Below, one piece after another: positions 62,853-64,000 of a DNA stretch of 64,000 bases (positions within the stretch are counted from its first letter, which is position 1; each line of letters begins with the position of its first letter). Made by a program: the position numbers and the translations under genes. Source of the stretch: Runella sp. (lineage in GTDB: Bacteria; Bacteroidota; Bacteroidia; Cytophagales; Spirosomataceae); NCBI GenBank assembly GCA_023254175.1, contig JALQYJ010000030.1:1-64000 (forward strand), written 5' to 3'. Below the pieces are notes generated by a model that was not told the origin of the DNA, ran no database searches, and worked only from the letters and a program-made list of their open reading frames with translations.

Positions 62853-63221
62853 ATGAATTATTTACCCTCAGACTACCTACCTATCCTCATTCAACTCGGC
62901 TTGGCATTGGCCTTCATCGTGGTGACTATGATAGTAACACACTCTATCGGTCCGAAGCGTAATAGCGAACGTAAAGACGAAGCTTTTGAATGTGGTATCG
63001 AATCAAAAGGAGATGCGCGCACTCCCATTTCTATCAAATATTTTCTAGTAGCCATTCTATTCGTCTTGTTTGACGTTGAGGTTATTTTTATGTACCCTTG
63101 GGCGGTCAACTTCCAAAAATTAGGGTCACAAGGATTTGTAGAAATGATTTTATTTATGGGCTTACTTTTGGCAGGCTTTTACTACATCATCCGTAAAGGT
63201 GTTTTAGACTGGGAAAAATAA
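62853..63221 (+). CDS. nuoA: NADH-quinone oxidoreductase subunit A
   Basis: A 122-residue membrane subunit of complex I with three helices. Typical motifs: KDEAFECGIESKGDAR (the Cys-containing loop) and FDVEVIFMYPWAVNF. The first gene of the main nuo operon, 19 nt before nuoB. The enzyme couples NADH oxidation to proton pumping in the inner membrane. Confidence 0.94.
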   Translation: MNYLPSDYLPILIQLGLALAFIVVTMIVTHSIGPKRNSERKDEAFECGIESKGDARTPISIKYFLVAILFVLFDVEVIFMYPWAVNFQKLGSQGFVEMILFMGLLLAGFYYIIRKGVLDWEK

Positions 63222-63240
63222 CAACGATTAACCATCAATT

Positions 63241-63786
63241 ATGGCAACTGATATAAAAATAGTAGAAGCTCCTGAAGGATTTGAAGGCTCGGGCTTCTTT
63301 GCTACCTCTTTTGATAAAGTAGTAGGCTTGGCCCGTAGCCACTCATTGTGGCCATTGCCGTTTGCAACCTCTTGCTGTGGAATTGAGTTTATGTCTACCA
63401 TGGCTTCGCGTTATGACTTAGCTCGCTTTGGCTCAGAGCGTCCTAGTTTTTCTCCTCGCCAAGCCGATATGTTGCTAGTTGCAGGCACAATTGCTAAAAA
63501 AATGGCCCCTGTATTGAAACAAGTATACCTTCAAATGGCCGAGCCCCGCTGGGTAATTGCCATTGGTGCTTGTGCCTCAAGCGGTGGGGTTTTTGATACA
63601 TACAGTGTTTTGCAAGGAATCGACCGTGTTATTCCTGTGGATGTATACGTGCCTGGTTGCCCTCCTCGCCCAGAGCAAATTTTGGAAGGCATCATGCAGG
63701 TTCGTGAACTTACCCACAACGAATCCCTCCGCCGTCGCAACGGGGCTGAATACCAAGCTCTGTTGGCATCGTATAATATTCAGTAA
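63241..63786 (+). CDS. nuoB: NADH-quinone oxidoreductase subunit B
   Basis: A 181-residue peripheral arm subunit that holds iron-sulfur cluster N2. The ligands are visible in [13 protein letters not shown] (adjacent Cys pair), [10 protein letters not shown] and PGCPPRPEQ. Length fits NuoB. It follows nuoA by 19 nt and precedes nuoC by 24 nt, so it is one operon. Confidence 0.95.
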   Translation: MATDIKIVEAPEGFEGSGFFATSFDKVVGLARSHSLWPLPFATSCCGIEFMSTMASRYDLARFGSERPSFSPRQADMLLVAGTIAKKMAPVLKQVYLQMAEPRWVIAIGACASSGGVFDTYSVLQGIDRVIPVDVYVPGCPPRPEQILEGIMQVRELTHNESLRRRNGAEYQALLASYNIQ

Positions 63787-63810
63787 TCAACGACTTTACC
63801 ATTGAGATTT

Positions 63811-64000
63811 ATGCTCAGCAACCAAACAGTAGCAGAAGAAATCGTCAAAAAATTTGGGGATGACGTCTATGATTTTGAAGAGCCTTTCGGACTACTTACG
63901 CTCACCACTACCCGTGAACAAATCATTCCGATGCTCGAATACCTCAAAAATCATTCGGATTTTAAAATTAGCTTTTTAACAGATATTACTGGGGTACATT
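63811..64000 (+). CDS. nuoC: NADH-quinone oxidoreductase subunit C, N-terminal part (runs off the window)
   Basis: Begins ATG 63811 (MLSNQTVAEEIVKKFGDD...). The 63 visible residues include FKISFLTDITGVH, the usual sequence block of 30-kDa NuoC. It is not listed in the ORF track because it is truncated by the window end. It continues the nuoA-nuoB operon. Confidence 0.9.
   Translation, partial: MLSNQTVAEEIVKKFGDDVYDFEEPFGLLTLTTTREQIIPMLEYLKNHSDFKISFLTDITGVH

Overview
The window reads as chromosomal DNA of a Bacteroidota bacterium, most likely a member of the Cytophagales (Spirosomaceae-like). The grounds are two SusC/SusD outer-membrane nutrient pairs, type IX secretion C-terminal domains (type B on the 6.3-7.9 kb gene, type A on the 60.5-62.7 kb gene), FG-GAP/VCBS propeller lipoproteins, and promoter-like TTG-N19-TAnnTTTG elements typical of this phylum. 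No prophage, insertion sequence, integrase or CRISPR array was seen. The exact genus cannot be fixed by reading alone.

Layout. 0-8 kb: rpsA (start of gene only, minus strand, TTG start with a strong Shine-Dalgarno), a GT-C glycosyltransferase with TPRs, an LpxL-type acyltransferase, an M42 aminopeptidase, a T9SS cargo protein and tRNA-Val(UAC). 8-19 kb: short-chain dehydrogenase, small lipoprotein, phosphodiesterase plus ppk1, gyrB, a deleted SDR pseudogene and a DUF5107/TPR protein. 19-28 kb (minus strand): a SusC-SusD-FG-GAP/ASPIC operon, preceded by a Uma2-like gene remnant and a strong terminator. 28-41 kb: M19 dipeptidase, di-heme cytochrome c, sugar-isomerase-like TIM barrel, Gfo/Idh/MocA oxidoreductase, MFS permease, TPR lipoprotein, aquaglyceroporin, PQQ dehydrogenase with a built-in cytochrome c domain, purB, nitrilase and a ROK-family repressor. 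42-50 kb: a second SusC-SusD pair followed by an FG-GAP protein carrying a CXXCH haem motif, then a Tat-exported TIM barrel. 50-56 kb: ybbP/ybbA-type ABC exporter divergent from a TesA-type esterase, and an acyl-CoA synthetase. 55.7-57 kb: a graveyard of decayed genes (DUF2283 fragment, signal-peptide stub, two-component propeller sensor). 57-64 kb: LD-carboxypeptidase, an isolated nuoJ, a small outer-membrane protein, ffh, a T9SS-sorted SGNH esterase, and the start of the main nuo operon (nuoA-nuoB-nuoC).

How the genes may work together. The middle 30 kb looks devoted to uptake and oxidation of sugars or glycosides: two TonB-linked SusCD gates each tied to a large surface propeller protein, sugar-type oxidoreductase and isomerases, permeases, a ROK repressor, and at least three proteins with c-type haem motifs that could pass electrons from periplasmic sugar oxidation to respiration. 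This is inference from domain content and adjacency. The most interesting system-level pattern is the repeated SusC-SusD-propeller module, one version with an ASPIC/UnbV domain and one with a haem motif. The window also shows several clear signs of gene decay and of small palindromic repeats, some of them apparently inside coding sequence.
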